A stretch of DNA of 64,000 nucleotides from Oscillospiraceae bacterium (GTDB lineage Bacteria > Bacillota > Clostridia > Oscillospirales > Oscillospiraceae). The translations under genes and the position numbers were made by a program. The stretch lies in the NCBI GenBank assembly GCA_017861365.1, contig JAGFXR010000010.1, positions 1 through 64,000 on the forward strand, in the 5' to 3' direction. Every line of letters begins with the position of its first letter. Position 1 is the first letter of the stretch. Shown here one piece after another: positions 36,109-45,251 of the stretch. The notes beneath the pieces were generated by a model. It was not told the DNA's origin. It saw nothing but the letters and a program-made list of their open reading frames with translations, and searched no databases.

Positions 36109-38053
36109 TCCCACACTGTATCTAAAAAACGCGACTCGCTTCTGGCCGCTGTGGGCGGTTTATCTGGTGATCTGGCTTGTGGCCCTCCCCGCCAGTCTGC
36201 TGGTCAGCTACCGGGACCGTCTTGTGGATACTTACACTATCGCCCGCTTTGCTTCCACCATACCTCCGGAGCTGCTGAGGAATTTGGGCATTCCGCTCGT
36301 CTTTAGCTTTTCCATCGCCACCGCTCTGGCTACCTTTTCCTATCTCTGCAACAGCCGGGCCTCCTGCATGATCCACGCCCTGCCCATCCGCAGGGAAACC
36401 CTATTTTTCACCAATTATTTGTCGGGCCTCTCCTTTTTCATCCTGCCGAATCTTGTGGTATTCCTTTTGATGCTGCTGACAGAGGCCGCCACCGGCAGCG
36501 TTGACCTTAGCGCGCTGGGTCTCTGGCTTTTGGGTATGACTCTGCTGCCGCTGTTCTTTTATTCCTTCGCGGTTTTCTGCGCCATGGTTACCGGAAATCT
36601 AATGGCATTGGCTTCTTTTTATTGCATCCTGAACTTTTTGGGCGTGATCCTGGCCGAACTCATTGGCGCGGTGCTCTCCACATTCGTCTTTGGCTTTCAG
36701 ATGCAGGGCTCCGACACCGCGCTGCAAACCGCGGGCCAGTGGCTGACCCCCTGCTGGTCTCTTTTGAAACACTGCCAGCTGGAATATACCTATGACACCA
36801 CCGGAAATCTGATCTCATCCTCCTTTTCCGGCGTTCGCTACCTGTTTCTTTACGCCGGAATCGGAGTCCTGCTTGCCATTGTCTCCCTGCTCCTTTATCG
36901 CAGGCGGCGTATGGAACGGGCAGGTGACACGGTCACCGTGTCACCGCTGCGCCCTGTCTTCCGGTACGGCTTCGCGTTCTGTACAGCGCTGTCTTTGGGA
37001 CTTCTCCTTTATGCCATCTTCTTTGAAAACGGTTATTCCATTTCAGGCAATGTTTGGGGACTTTTGACCCTGCTGATTCTGAGTGGTGCCCTCGGATATT
37101 TTGCAGCCGAGATGATGCTGCAAAAATCCTTCCGGGTCTTTTCCAAATGGAAGGGCTGCGTGATTTTCCTGCTCTGTCTCACCGCGCTCACCATCAGCCT
37201 GGAGTATGACCTGCTCGGCTACGAGCACAGAGTTCCTTCCGCCGACGAGGTGGAATCCGTTTCCCTGACCACACCCTATGCCGCCCCCTATGACAACGCC
37301 TCCGGAACCACGGTCACTCTGACCGATCCAGAGCTCATTGAGCAGGTCATTTCCATTCATCAGACCATCATCGCCCAAAAACAGGCCATTGAATCGCAGT
37401 CCTACGAAGCCTATTACTCGGATAACTATATCGACGGTAAAGACGGGGTTTCCGTTCAGGTGTCCGGCAACGCATCCTTTTCCGTTACCTACCAGCTAAA
37501 AAACGGCCTGATTCTCACCCGCTCCTATGACTCCCTGCCGGTTACGACCGAGGCTCTGCTGGATCCCGATTCCTATGCTGCCCAAATTCAGGAGCTCGTC
37601 AGCATCCCGGAGGTTGCCTACGAGGCCTATTTTGCGGCTTTGCCCGAGGACGCGGTTTTAAGCTATGCCGAGCTTGGCCTCCCCGCCTCCAACGCATATG
37701 ATTATGATACGTCTTATCTCTCTCTCGACCGCGACGAGTCCGCCCTTCTCTACGACGCGGTGCTTGCGGATTTGGACAGCGGCGCCCTGAGCCGCCGCTA
37801 TCTGCTGGAGGATGAGACTCGGTTTGCGAACTGCTATTTCAACGATATTGTTTTTATGTTTTCCTATCCCAATCCCGACGATCCCTCAACTCCTGATACC
37901 TACTCCATCACCATAACCCTTCAGACCACCGCCGCCAATACCCTTGCCGTTCTGGGTGACGATGTGAAGGATGAACTGATCACCATGGACGATTACATGG
38001 CCGCCGAGGAAAACGAAACCTTGGCATCTGATTCCGTGACCATAGATGATTGA
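36083..38053 (+). CDS. ABC transporter permease with long C-terminal extracytoplasmic region
   Basis: 656 residues. A six- to seven-helix region spans residues about 15-370, including the LPIRRETLFFTNYLSG motif typical of ABC-2-like permeases. A tail of about 280 residues from EYDLLGYEHRVPSADEVESV onward is soluble and Ser/Tyr/Asp-rich, apparently extracytoplasmic. The ATG at 36083 has GGGGGTGAGG upstream and overlaps the ATPase gene by 26 bases; an ATG at 36062 lacks an RBS. It resembles YtrC/YtrD-type permeases of a GntR-linked system. Confidence 0.83.
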   Translation: MPSVKSFFSPTLYLKNATRFWPLWAVYLVIWLVALPASLLVSYRDRLVDTYTIARFASTIPPELLRNLGIPLVFSFSIATALATFSYLCNSRASCMIHALPIRRETLFFTNYLSGLSFFILPNLVVFLLMLLTEAATGSVDLSALGLWLLGMTLLPLFFYSFAVFCAMVTGNLMALASFYCILNFLGVILAELIGAVLSTFVFGFQMQGSDTALQTAGQWLTPCWSLLKHCQLEYTYDTTGNLISSSFSGVRYLFLYAGIGVLLAIVSLLLYRRRRMERAGDTVTVSPLRPVFRYGFAFCTALSLGLLLYAIFFENGYSISGNVWGLLTLLILSGALGYFAAEMMLQKSFRVFSKWKGCVIFLLCLTALTISLEYDLLGYEHRVPSADEVESVSLTTPYAAPYDNASGTTVTLTDPELIEQVISIHQTIIAQKQAIESQSYEAYYSDNYIDGKDGVSVQVSGNASFSVTYQLKNGLILTRSYDSLPVTTEALLDPDSYAAQIQELVSIPEVAYEAYFAALPEDAVLSYAELGLPASNAYDYDTSYLSLDRDESALLYDAVLADLDSGALSRRYLLEDETRFANCYFNDIVFMFSYPNPDDPSTPDTYSITITLQTTAANTLAVLGDDVKDELITMDDYMAAEENETLASDSVTIDD

Positions 38054-38060
38054 ACCCTCA

Positions 38061-38087
38061 ACCCCTCCCTTTCGGGAGGGGTTTTTG
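38061..38087 (+). terminator. Terminator of the GntR-ABC operon
   Basis: CCCCTCCC / GGGAGGGG stem followed by TTTTT. Confidence 0.92.
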
Positions 38088-38142
38088 CGATTTCTCCTTC
38101 AAAAAGCCACGGATTCTTCTTCAAAAAACCTAAGTTAGTTAG

Positions 38143-38171
38143 TTGATTTTTATGAAATACAGGTCTATAAT
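38143..38171 (+). promoter_or_regulatory. Sigma-A-type promoter of the thiolase/CoA-transferase operon
   Basis: TTGATT (38143-38148), 17-base spacer, TATAAT (38166-38171), 59 bases before the ATG of thl. Confidence 0.75.
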
Positions 38172-38230
38172 GAAAGACCGAAGGTTTTCTTTTCGAAGAG
38201 TAATAGTAATATATTTTTGGAGGTATCATC

Positions 38231-39427
38231 ATGCGCGAAGTTTATGTTGTCAACTGTTGCCGCACCGCAGTCGGCTCCTTCGGCGGTTCTCTGAAGGACA
38301 CCCCCGCTGTCAAGCTGGGTGCCATTGTCATCAAGGAGGCTCTGAGCCGCGCCAACGTGGCTCCCGAGACTGTTGACGAAGTTATGTTCGGATGCATCCT
38401 GTCCGCCGGTCTGGGTCAGAATCCCGCCCGTCAGGCCGCCCTGGGCGCGGGCCTGCCCGTAGAGGTTCCCGCCTACACCGTTTCCATGGTCTGCGGTTCC
38501 GGCATGAAGTCCGTGATCGAGGGCGCCCGTGCCATCGTCTCCGGCGACGCCGAAATCATCGTGGCAGGCGGCATGGAAAACATGTCCGCCGCTCCCTACG
38601 CGGTTCCCTCCGCCCGGTTCGGCGCCCGTATGTTCAACGCCCAGATGGTCGACACCATGGTGAACGACGGCCTGTGGGATGCGTTCAACAGCTATCACAT
38701 GGGCACCACCGCGGAAAACGTCTGCGACGCCTACGGCATCACCCGCGAGGAGCTGGACGCTTTTGCCGCTTCCTCCCAGGCCAAGACCGCAGCCGCTCAG
38801 GCCGCGGGCAAGTTTGCCGATGAGATCGTCCCTGTCCCCGTGAAGGTCAAGAAGGAAACTGTTGATTTTAAGGTGGACGAGTTCCCCCGCTCCACCACCA
38901 CGGCGGACTCCCTTGCCAAGCTGGGAGGCGCGTTCCCCACCTCCGACGGCACAAAGGGCAGCCGCGTCACTGCCGGCAACGCCTCCGGCATCAACGACGG
39001 CGCAGCCGCCATTGTACTGGCTTCCAAAGAGGCTGTTGAGAAGTACGGCCTGAAGCCCCTGGCCAAGCTCGTTTCCTGGGGCCAGGGCGGCGTTGATCCC
39101 AAGATCATGGGCGTTGGCCCCGTCCCCGCTTCCCGCCAGGCACTGTCCAAGGCCAGTCTGACCATCAAGGATATGGATCTTGTGGAGGCCAACGAGGCTT
39201 TTGCCGCTCAGTCTGTGGCGGTTGCCCGCGATCTGGAGTTTGATATGTCTAAGGTCAACGTCAACGGCGGCGCCATCTCCATCGGCCATCCCGTGGGCGC
39301 CTCCGGCGCGCGCATCATCGTCACCCTGCTGCATGAACTGCTCAAGCGCGACGAGGCCAAGAAGGGTCTTGCCACCCTGTGCATCGGCGGCGGTATGGGT
39401 GTTGCCACCATTTTTGAAAAGTGCTGA
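38231..39427 (+). CDS. thl: Acetyl-CoA C-acetyltransferase (thiolase)
   Basis: A 398-residue biosynthetic thiolase that condenses two acetyl-CoA to acetoacetyl-CoA. The nucleophilic Cys is in [11 protein letters not shown] (residue 88 or 89), the [11 protein letters not shown] motif carries the catalytic His, and [10 protein letters not shown] the second Cys. Length is standard. RBS TTGGAGG. Codon use is strongly biased to GCC, GGC, CTG, AAG and CGC, a sign of high expression. First gene of a three-gene operon with the CoA-transferase subunits. Confidence 0.97.
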   Translation: MREVYVVNCCRTAVGSFGGSLKDTPAVKLGAIVIKEALSRANVAPETVDEVMFGCILSAGLGQNPARQAALGAGLPVEVPAYTVSMVCGSGMKSVIEGARAIVSGDAEIIVAGGMENMSAAPYAVPSARFGARMFNAQMVDTMVNDGLWDAFNSYHMGTTAENVCDAYGITREELDAFAASSQAKTAAAQAAGKFADEIVPVPVKVKKETVDFKVDEFPRSTTTADSLAKLGGAFPTSDGTKGSRVTAGNASGINDGAAAIVLASKEAVEKYGLKPLAKLVSWGQGGVDPKIMGVGPVPASRQALSKASLTIKDMDLVEANEAFAAQSVAVARDLEFDMSKVNVNGGAISIGHPVGASGARIIVTLLHELLKRDEAKKGLATLCIGGGMGVATIFEKC

Positions 39428-39477
39428 TCGCTCGCGCTTCATTTGATTCATTTATTTCATGTTAGGAGGAAACTACG

Positions 39478-40167
39478 TTGGCTAAATTCGTTTCCATTGA
39501 GGAAGCAGTTGCCCTGATCCCCGACGGCGCCAGCATTATGTTCGGCGGCTTCATGGGCTGCGGCAATGCCCATAAATTTGTTGACGCCCTCTCCAAGAGC
39601 GGCAAAAAGGATCTCACCATGATCTGCAACGACGCCTCCATGCCCGGCGGTCCCATGGGCGAGGACTACTATGGCGTTGCCAAGCTGGTTCACAACAAGC
39701 AGATCAAGAAGCTGGTCGCCACTCACGTGGGTCTCAATCCCGAGGTTGCCACCCAGTCCATGACCGACAAAACCCTTGAGGTTGTCCTGATTCCCCAGGG
39801 CTCCATGGCCGAGATGATCCGCGCTGGCGGCGCGGGTCTGGGCGGCGTGCTCACCCCCACCGGCGTGGGTACCATTGTGGAGGAAAACCCCTACTGCCTG
39901 GGCAAGCAGACCATCAACGGCAAGGATTATCTGCTCATGGCTCCCATCCTCGCTGACTTCGCCGTCATCGCAGGCTATAAGATTGACAAGGCTGGAAACG
40001 TCTGGTACAAGGGCGACACCAGTAACTTTAACATTGTTATGGCGACGGCCGGTGCTACCGTCATCGCCGAAGCGGAGCAGGTTGTGGAAATCGGCGACAT
40101 CACGCCCGAGGATGTACGCACCTCCGGCGTATTTGTGGATTATGTCGTAGAGGGAGGTCTGTACTAA
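39478..40167 (+). CDS. Acetoacetate/butyrate CoA-transferase subunit A
   Basis: 229 residues, alpha subunit of family I 3-oxoacid CoA-transferases (AtoD/CtfA/ScoA type). It opens VSIEEAVALIPDGASIMFGGFMGCG, and the GGVLTPTGVGT segment fits the family. It starts at TTG after TAGGAGGAAAC. One-base overlap (TAATG) with subunit B. It would transfer CoA between acetoacetyl-CoA and acetate or butyrate. Codon bias as in thl. Confidence 0.93.
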   Translation: MAKFVSIEEAVALIPDGASIMFGGFMGCGNAHKFVDALSKSGKKDLTMICNDASMPGGPMGEDYYGVAKLVHNKQIKKLVATHVGLNPEVATQSMTDKTLEVVLIPQGSMAEMIRAGGAGLGGVLTPTGVGTIVEENPYCLGKQTINGKDYLLMAPILADFAVIAGYKIDKAGNVWYKGDTSNFNIVMATAGATVIAEAEQVVEIGDITPEDVRTSGVFVDYVVEGGLY

Positions 40168-40817
40168 TGGAAAACGTCAAGGCTTTTATCGCCGCCCGCG
40201 TAGCCAAGGAGCTGAAGGACGGCGACGTGGTGAACCTGGGCATTGGCCTGCCCACCCTGGTACCTGCCTATCTGCCTGAGAGCGTACATGTTACCCTCCA
40301 GTCCGAGAACGGCATCATCGGCACCGGCGCTGTGACCGACGCAAACCGCGACCCCATCCATGTGGTGGACGCGGGCGGCTCCGCCTCCGCCGTGGGCAAC
40401 GGCGGCAGCTTCATCGATTCTTCCGTCTCCTTCGGCCTGATTCGCGGCGGTCACGTGGACGCTACGGTTCTGGGCGGCCTTGAGGTGGACGAGGAGGGTT
40501 CTCTCTCCAACTGGATCATCCCCGGCAAGAAGATGCCCGGCATGGGCGGCGCTATGGATCTTCTGGTGGGCGCAAAAAACGTTATTGTCGCCATGGAGCA
40601 TACCGCCAAGGGCGCTCCCAAGATCCTCAAGAAGTGCAAGCTCCCCTACACCGCGGTCAAGTGCATCACCAAGATCATCACCGAGATGGGTGTCATGGTG
40701 GTCACCGACAAGGGTCTTGTCCTCGCCGAGTATAACCCCGAGTTCACCGTGGAGCAAATTCAGGCTGCCACTGAGGCCACTCTGATTATCCCCAGCGACC
40801 TCAAACCCATGGTGTAA
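40167..40817 (+). CDS. Acetoacetate/butyrate CoA-transferase subunit B
   Basis: 216 residues, beta subunit of the same enzyme. The catalytic Glu is in the LQSENGIIG motif; VVNLGIGLPTLVPAYLP and GLIRGGHVDATVLGGLEVD are family landmarks. Together with subunit A and thl it can interconvert acetyl-CoA, acetoacetyl-CoA and free acids. Whether the flow is towards butyrate or from acetoacetate use cannot be told, because crotonase and dehydrogenase genes are not adjacent. Confidence 0.93.
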   Translation: MENVKAFIAARVAKELKDGDVVNLGIGLPTLVPAYLPESVHVTLQSENGIIGTGAVTDANRDPIHVVDAGGSASAVGNGGSFIDSSVSFGLIRGGHVDATVLGGLEVDEEGSLSNWIIPGKKMPGMGGAMDLLVGAKNVIVAMEHTAKGAPKILKKCKLPYTAVKCITKIITEMGVMVVTDKGLVLAEYNPEFTVEQIQAATEATLIIPSDLKPMV

Positions 40818-40835
40818 TTGATTCTTCTGCTTTCA

Positions 40836-40866
40836 ATGGTCGGCGCAACCGCGCCGGCCATTTTTA
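40836..40866 (+). terminator. Terminator of the CoA-transferase operon
   Basis: ATGGTCGGCGC / GCGCCGGCCAT stem (one mismatch), AACC loop, then TTTTTA. Confidence 0.9.
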
Positions 40867-40962
40867 TTTGCTCGCGCCTGTTTACACTTGCTTTTGAATC
40901 CGGTTGGACGTATGATGGTTCTATATCGCGTTTTTTACTTTTTAATGGTCAGAGGACAATTT

Positions 40963-41445
40963 ATGAATCATGAGTTTTATATGCGCCGCGCCCTCGCGCT
41001 GGCGGAAGAAGCCATGTCCCATGGCGACGTGCCGGTGGGCTGCGTCATCACCGACGAGGCCGGTGTGATTCTGGGCGAGGGCCGCAACCGGCGGCAAATT
41101 TCCCACGACGCCACCGCCCACGCAGAAGTTCAGGCAATCCGGGAAGCCTGCGGGATGCTGGGGAGCTGGCGGCTGCGCAATGCGACCCTGTACGTCACTC
41201 TTGAGCCTTGTCCTATGTGCGCCGGAGCCATCATCAACGCCCGGATCGGAACCATCCGCTACGGCGCCCGGGAGGAGCAGTCCGGCTGTTGTGGCTCGGT
41301 ACTCAATCTCTTTGAGGAACGGTTTCACCACCATCCAAAAATTTATGGCGGCCTCCTGGAAGCCGAGTGCGCCGGGCTGTTGCGGATGTTTTTTCAAACG
41401 CTCAGACCGGACGGAGGAGTGCCTGCCGAACCGCAAGACATTTAA
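40963..41445 (+). CDS. tadA: TadA: tRNA-specific adenosine deaminase
   Basis: A 160-residue zinc deaminase that converts A34 of tRNA-Arg(ACG) to inosine. Zinc/catalytic motifs: AHAEVQAI (HAE) and LEPCPMCAGAI (PCxxC). ATG at 40963 with AGAGGAC upstream; the longer reading upstream would add 25 atypical residues. A single-gene unit with its own terminator. Confidence 0.96.
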   Translation: MNHEFYMRRALALAEEAMSHGDVPVGCVITDEAGVILGEGRNRRQISHDATAHAEVQAIREACGMLGSWRLRNATLYVTLEPCPMCAGAIINARIGTIRYGAREEQSGCCGSVLNLFEERFHHHPKIYGGLLEAECAGLLRMFFQTLRPDGGVPAEPQDI

Positions 41446-41544
41446 TTCTTTTGTAATAAATCACGTTTTTTTATTTAACAACTGTTTGTTACTATAATCT
41501 TGCAAGAGACAGTTTCTTTTCATTGTATCCTCTTTCCTTCAGCT

Positions 41545-41588
41545 ACAGCCAGACGTATGGAGCAACGTCTGGCTGTTTGCTATTTTTT
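41545..41588 (+). terminator. Terminator of tadA
   Basis: 12-bp stem ACAGCCAGACGT / ACGTCTGGCTGT followed by a T-rich stretch ending in TTTTTT. Confidence 0.85.
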
Positions 41589-41641
41589 GGCGTTTAGCTG
41601 TGGGTCATGGAAATCTGTCTCCACAACTGGGTTTCTTTTTC

Positions 41642-41670
41642 TTGTCCGCGGCTTCTCGCCATGTTAAAAT
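41642..41670 (+). promoter_or_regulatory. Probable promoter of ade
   Basis: TTGTCC (41642-41647), 17-base spacer, TAAAAT (41665-41670). Confidence 0.6.
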
Positions 41671-41748
41671 AAGAGCGATTCTCCGAAGTTCGGGGCACGA
41701 ACTTCCGTGACAGCCTGTTTTTGTGATGATGATAAGGGAGGCCTTTTG

Positions 41749-43404
41749 ATGGCTCGACTGGCAGAGCGTATTTCTGTGGCTGCGGGAAGAACTCCCGCGG
41801 ATCTGGTTTTTAAACATGTCAGCTATGTGGATGTATTTAACCGCCGGGTTCAAACCGCTGACGTTGCTGTTTTTGACGGCGTTGTCTGCGGCGTTGGATG
41901 GTACCATGGAGAGCAGGAGTTAGACTGCACCGACCGGTTCCTGCTTCCCGGCTTCACGGATGCCCACGCTCATATTGAATCCTCCATGGTCACTCCGGCG
42001 GAATATGCCGCCGCTGTGCTTCCCCGGGGCGTCACCTCCGTAATTGCCGACCCCCATGAAATTGTCAACGTCTGCGGCGAGGCTGGCTTACAATTTATGC
42101 TGGACTCTGCCGCTTCCGTTCCCATGGACATTCATTTTATGCTTCCCTCCTGCGTACCCGCCGCTCCTGTGGGAACGCCGGGTCAGGTGATTGATGCCGC
42201 CGACACCGCCGCGCTGCTCCGCAAATATCCGGTTCTGGGCCTGGGTGAAATGATGAATTACGTCGGCCTACTGGCGGAGGATCCTGAGGTTCTGGCAAAG
42301 CTGGAGTCTTCCCCACTCACCGACGGACATGGGCCGCTGCTGTCCGGCAACGATTTAAACGCCTATTTAATGGGCGGGATTTTCACCGACCACGAGTGTT
42401 CCACCGCCGCAGAGGCGCTGGAGAAAATTTCTTGCGGGATGTACGTGCTGCTCCGTCAGGGTACGGGGGCAAAAAATCTGGCCAACCTGCTGGCCGCCGT
42501 CACGCCGGAAAACCTCCACCGCTTCTGCTTCTGCACCGATGACAAGCATGTCACCGAGCTTTTAACCGAGGGTACCATCGGCCACTGCGTCGATCTGGCG
42601 ATCTCTTTAGGCATGGCACCCGCCGATGCGGTGACCATCGCCGCCTTCAACGCCCCTCGCTGCTACGGCTTGCGCCATCGCGGAGCCATTGCCCCCGGCT
42701 ACGCTGCGGATCTGCTCCTCTGCGACACACTCTCCGCCGCCGCCATCCGTCAGGTCTACAAAGACGGTGTACTGGCTGCTGTGGACGGCGTTGCCTGCTT
42801 CTCCCCCGCTGCGGTCTTTTGCGGCGCAGTTTCCGACACGGTTCATATCGCGCCCATAGCCGAGGGGAACCTCGCTACACCCTTTGACCCCGCCAGGCCG
42901 GTGATTGAGACACTGCCGTTTTCTCTGCTGACCAAAAAAACCTACTGTACCGGCCCAGAAGGCCTTTCCCTCTGCGCGGTGGTGGAACGTCACCACGCCA
43001 CAGGCAACATTGGAACCGCCTATGTGAAACATCTCCCCATCCATGGCGGCGCCGTGGCTCAGACCATCGGACACGACACTCATCATATCACTGTTGTAGG
43101 TGATAACGAGCCCGACATGCGTGCCGCAGTGGCGGCACTGGGTCAAGGGGGTGGAATCGCCGTGGTATCCGGTGGGATCACACTAGCGGCGCTCTCTCTG
43201 CCCATCGCCGGGCTTATGAGTGACCGCCCCCTTGCAGAGGCCGCCGCTTCCTATTCTGCCGTGGAGCAGGCTCTCGCCTCACTTTGCGGAGAAAATGCCG
43301 CGTCGCTGCTGATGCTTCTTTCCTTCCTTTCTCTTCCAGTGATTCCTGATCTGAAGCTCACTGATCTGGGGTTGGTGGATGTCGCAACCCAAACCTATCT
43401 GTAA
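41749..43404 (+). CDS. ade: Adenine deaminase
   Basis: A 551-residue amidohydrolase converting adenine to hypoxanthine and ammonia in purine salvage. The metal-binding HxH is in FTDAHAHIESSMVTP; further marks are IADPHEIVNVCG, GEMMNY, TDHECSTAAEALEKISCGMYVLLRQGTGAKNL and the C-terminal HHATGNIGTAYVKHL-type domain. The ATG at 41749 has GGGAGG upstream; the reading 14 codons longer has no RBS. Single gene. Confidence 0.95.
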   Translation: MARLAERISVAAGRTPADLVFKHVSYVDVFNRRVQTADVAVFDGVVCGVGWYHGEQELDCTDRFLLPGFTDAHAHIESSMVTPAEYAAAVLPRGVTSVIADPHEIVNVCGEAGLQFMLDSAASVPMDIHFMLPSCVPAAPVGTPGQVIDAADTAALLRKYPVLGLGEMMNYVGLLAEDPEVLAKLESSPLTDGHGPLLSGNDLNAYLMGGIFTDHECSTAAEALEKISCGMYVLLRQGTGAKNLANLLAAVTPENLHRFCFCTDDKHVTELLTEGTIGHCVDLAISLGMAPADAVTIAAFNAPRCYGLRHRGAIAPGYAADLLLCDTLSAAAIRQVYKDGVLAAVDGVACFSPAAVFCGAVSDTVHIAPIAEGNLATPFDPARPVIETLPFSLLTKKTYCTGPEGLSLCAVVERHHATGNIGTAYVKHLPIHGGAVAQTIGHDTHHITVVGDNEPDMRAAVAALGQGGGIAVVSGGITLAALSLPIAGLMSDRPLAEAAASYSAVEQALASLCGENAASLLMLLSFLSLPVIPDLKLTDLGLVDVATQTYL

Positions 43405-43482
43405 TCCGTCTCATGTTGTTTGTCTCCCGACCATGCTCCTTGCTCTTTTATTTAAAGGTGCTATGGCAAATGTTCAGTCTCA

Positions 43483-43515
43483 CGGCATTCCGCAACGTCA
43501 GGAATGCCGCCTTTG
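43483..43515 (+). terminator. Weak terminator after ade
   Basis: CGGCATTCC / GGAATGCCG stem with nine-base loop; the following sequence has only a short T-run. Confidence 0.5.
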
Positions 43516-43583
43516 CACTCCGCTGTTATTGTTTTTTCTAGTCTTTTCTGATAGAATACTGTCAGAAGGGAGTGATTCTTCTT

Positions 43584-45224
43584 ATGAAGAAAAGGCTTTC
43601 ACTTGTTCTATTATCTCTGCTTTTGCTGTTTACTTCCGCTCCTGCCTCCGCCAGCCTTCAATCCATTGACGCCTACTCCGATGTTCCTGTCTGGCATTGG
43701 GCCGCGTCCTATATTGAGGCGGCGGCAGAGGATGGCTTGATGGAAGGCACGGGAGACGGGCGGTTCGGCCTGGGCCAGACCATTGACCGGGCTTCTTTTG
43801 TCACGATACTGTGCCGCATGTTTGACTGGGAGTTGGTCACTCCGGATACTCCTTCCTTTGATGACTGCGGCTCCGATGACTGGTATTACCCTTATGTAGA
43901 AACTGCCCTAGCCCACGATGTCTTTTCCGGGGGAGCCTCTTTCTATCCTGATCAAGCCATTACCCGCCAGGATATGGCGGTTATGCTGGTACGGGGTCTT
44001 GGCTACGATACCCTGGCTCAGTCGCTTTCTGCCTCGTCGCCTTTTCCTGATGTCAGCGACGATGTTGGCTACATCTCCATCGCCTACCGTATCGGCATGA
44101 TCACCGGCATTGAAAAAAATGGCCAGACGCTTTTTCAGCCAGATGCCAACGCTACCCGGGAGCAAGCTGCGGTTATGCTGATGCGTGTGTATGAGCGGTA
44201 CACCTCCAAGGTGGATTGGCTGCACGGATTTTACGCGCTCTCCGCCTATTCCCAGATCGATTTGACCACTGAGATGGATGCCGTCTCCCTGGGCTGGTCT
44301 TATCTGACCACCGACGACAGCGGCAGTCCCTGGCTGAACACCACTTCAGAGAATGGAAACAGCTGGGCGGTTCCCGACGGCTACGAAATCGCCCTGGATT
44401 ATTTTCAAGCCAACGGCACAGATTATAATCTCAACGTCTATTCCACTGACGACGACCTGCTGGCCTCGGCCGACAGCCGCGATGCCGCTGTTTCGGATAT
44501 TGTCGCCGCCGCCGCGGCGTACAACGGCGTTACCATCGACTATGAAGAGCTGTTTGACTCCGATAAGGAAAACTTCACCGCATTCATGACCGCTCTGCGG
44601 GCGCAGCTGCCGTCGGATCAGCTCCTGTATGTTTGCGTCCCCCCCGTAACCTTAACGGAAGGCTATTACGACGGGTATGATTACCATGCCCTGGGTGAGC
44701 TCTGCGACAAGGTGATTTTAATGGCTCATGACTATCAGGTCTCCTCCCTCTCCGCCGACGCCGTGGGTACCGATCAGACCGACACCCCCCTAACCCCCTT
44801 TAAACAGGTGTATGCCGCTCTGGTGGCCATTACCGACAAGACCACCGGTGTCGCCGACGTTTCCAAAATCGCTTTAGCTATTTCTTTTTCCGGCGTGGCC
44901 TGGAATGTGGACAGCGATGGTCTTTTGCTCAGTCAGACGGCGGCCGTTCCCTCTCTCTCCACCATCTATTCACGATTGACCCAGTCGGACACGGTCATCG
45001 GCTGGTCCGATGTCTATCAAAATCCCTTTGCCGACTATACCACCGACGACGGCATATCCCATTATCGCCTCTGGTACGAGGATGCCCGCAGTGTAGAGGC
45101 AAAGGTTCGTCTGGCCAAGCTGTTCGGCATTACGGGAATCTCTCTCTGGCGCATCGGAACGATTCCAAATGGGGATGCTAGCGTATACTGGAATGTATGG
45201 GACACACTGCTGGCTGAGCGCTAA
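43584..45224 (+). CDS. Secreted SLH-domain glycoside hydrolase family 18-like protein
   Basis: 546 residues. Signal peptide (KKRLSLVLLSLLLLFTSAPASA), then three SLH repeats (about residues 30-205; SDVPVWHWAASYIEAAAEDGLMEG; DDWYYPYVETALAHDVFSGG; PFPDVSDDVGYISIAYRIGMITG) that bind the protein to cell-wall polymer, then a GH18 TIM barrel. The barrel has the catalytic core NGVTIDYEEL, where the final Glu acts as acid, MAHDYQ, and a C-terminal GISLWRIG strand. It resembles spore-cortex/peptidoglycan GH18 enzymes (YaaH/CotE-like). AGAAGGGAG precedes the ATG at 43584. Substrate inferred: peptidoglycan or chitin-like glycan. Confidence 0.88.
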   Translation: MKKRLSLVLLSLLLLFTSAPASASLQSIDAYSDVPVWHWAASYIEAAAEDGLMEGTGDGRFGLGQTIDRASFVTILCRMFDWELVTPDTPSFDDCGSDDWYYPYVETALAHDVFSGGASFYPDQAITRQDMAVMLVRGLGYDTLAQSLSASSPFPDVSDDVGYISIAYRIGMITGIEKNGQTLFQPDANATREQAAVMLMRVYERYTSKVDWLHGFYALSAYSQIDLTTEMDAVSLGWSYLTTDDSGSPWLNTTSENGNSWAVPDGYEIALDYFQANGTDYNLNVYSTDDDLLASADSRDAAVSDIVAAAAAYNGVTIDYEELFDSDKENFTAFMTALRAQLPSDQLLYVCVPPVTLTEGYYDGYDYHALGELCDKVILMAHDYQVSSLSADAVGTDQTDTPLTPFKQVYAALVAITDKTTGVADVSKIALAISFSGVAWNVDSDGLLLSQTAAVPSLSTIYSRLTQSDTVIGWSDVYQNPFADYTTDDGISHYRLWYEDARSVEAKVRLAKLFGITGISLWRIGTIPNGDASVYWNVWDTLLAER

Positions 45225-45251
45225 GCTGCCCGTCCCTGAGAGGAGCTTTCT

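Larger units (their letters stand above)
41446..41748. other. 303-base gap between tadA and ade
   Basis: No ORF. It holds the tadA terminator, a TATAAT-like hexamer at 41493-41498 with a poor -35, and the likely ade promoter at 41642-41670. No purine-riboswitch core was recognised. Confidence 0.5.

Noticed and set aside
38165-39451. Minus-strand frame of 428 codons over the thiolase
   Set aside because: Antisense shadow caused by the strong GC-rich third-position bias of thl; Gly/Ala-rich and without homology features.
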